Positions 5,067 through 5,242 of a stretch of 5,242 bases of DNA are shown piece by piece; within the stretch, counting starts at the first letter, position 1; every line of letters starts with the position of its first letter. The DNA comes from Bryobacterales bacterium (GTDB lineage: Bacteria; Acidobacteriota; Terriglobia; Bryobacterales; Bryobacteraceae), in assembly GCA_003487005.1 (NCBI GenBank), contig DNFG01000256.1, forward strand, positions 1 to 5,242, read 5' to 3'. Below the pieces are notes generated by a model, which worked only from the letters and a program-made list of their open reading frames with translations, did no database searches and was not told where the DNA came from. The position numbers and the translations under genes were made by a program.

Positions 5067-5170
5067 TTCTCGATTCTACAATCCGGGTGTGGCAAACGGG
5101 CCGGGGTGGATGGGGCAGAGGTGGAGTTGAGTATGATTGGAGGCGAAGCTGTCTGGTTTGGAGGTGAAGG
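5067..5170. promoter_or_regulatory. Divergent intergenic region with ribosome site of the right-edge gene
   Basis: This 104-base spacer separates the minus-strand DUF4160 gene from the plus-strand gene at 5171. A strong Shine-Dalgarno GGAGG (5160-5164) sits 6 bases before ATG 5171. TATGAT (5132-5137) is a possible -10 for the rightward gene, but no fitting -35 is seen. TAGAAT on the minus strand (5078-5073) would leave almost no leader for DUF4160. A short inverted repeat GATT-CTAC-AATC is at 5072-5083. The promoter calls are tentative; the ribosome site is clear. Confidence 0.4.
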
Positions 5171-5242
5171 ATGAAGTTGTTGAGCCGGCGTGGGGTTTTG
5201 GGTTCGTTCCCGATTTTTGGGATGGTGGCGCGGGGGGCGGAG
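5171..5242 (+). CDS. 5' fragment of an exported protein with twin-arginine-like signal
   Basis: ATG 5171 opens a frame that runs to the window edge (24 codons, MKLLSRRGVLGSFPIFGMVA then RGAE). A strong GGAGG at 6-base spacing supports the start. The S-R-R-G-V-L stretch followed by a hydrophobic run resembles a Tat signal peptide (S-R-R-x-F-L), and the short A-R-G-A-E end could be near a cleavage site. The product would be exported across the inner membrane. Too little is present to name a family. The gene is cut by the window end rather than broken. Confidence 0.72.
   Translation, partial: MKLLSRRGVLGSFPIFGMVARGAE

Noticed and set aside
4881..5174. 97-residue plus-strand frame opposite DUF4160
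   Set aside because: Antisense to the DUF4160 frame, whose two halves match the family; it also runs through the Shine-Dalgarno and start of the right-edge gene.
1..5242. CRISPR arrays, tRNA or rRNA genes, insertion sequences
   Set aside because: No regularly spaced repeats, RNA gene signatures, transposase frames or terminal inverted repeats were found on either strand.

Overview
The window is GC-rich, gene-dense bacterial chromosome. The likeliest source is a soil-type bacterium of the Acidobacteriota (Bryobacter/Solibacter-like) or a neighbouring phylum such as Verrucomicrobiota. This is a soft inference from base composition, the class II photolyase, the density of toxin-antitoxin-type families and a twin-arginine signal start at the right edge. 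No rRNA or marker gene is present to settle it.

Left part (1-2327): a two-gene minus-strand unit. A full-length class II CPD photolyase (880-2265) is followed 4 bases later by an SDR39U1/TIGR01777 sugar-epimerase-like protein (33-875). Its best start is a GTG with a strong Shine-Dalgarno sequence inside the last photolyase codons. A perfect 22-bp AT-rich palindrome lies at 1-22, just past the end of this unit. A 62-base divergent intergenic region (2266-2327) separates the photolyase from the next gene.

Middle (2328-3416): a plus-strand radical SAM/SPASM enzyme of unknown substrate, with a proline-rich C-terminal tail.

Right part (3417-5170): a small accessory island of toxin-antitoxin-type genes. 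It holds an orphan PemK/MazF-like toxin on the minus strand whose N-terminus looks frameshifted (3441-3812), a DUF433 antitoxin / DUF5615 PIN-like toxin pair on the plus strand (3774-4309), and a minus-strand DUF4160-DUF2442 pair (5066 down to 4531). The DUF4160 gene is otherwise intact but carries one in-frame TGA. Between the second and third modules lies a diverged second copy of the 3' end of the radical SAM gene (4477-4551). The first two modules are therefore bracketed by direct repeats of a gene end, which suggests that about 1.1 kb was inserted at the 3' end of the radical SAM gene, or that a duplication later decayed.

Right edge (5171-5242): the first 24 codons of a plus-strand gene with a strong ribosome binding site and a twin-arginine-like signal peptide.

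I see no complete new system. The most interesting signals are the duplicated gene end around the toxin-antitoxin cassette, the single-codon lesion in DUF4160, the frameshift-like N-terminus of the MazF-like gene and the perfect palindrome at the left edge.
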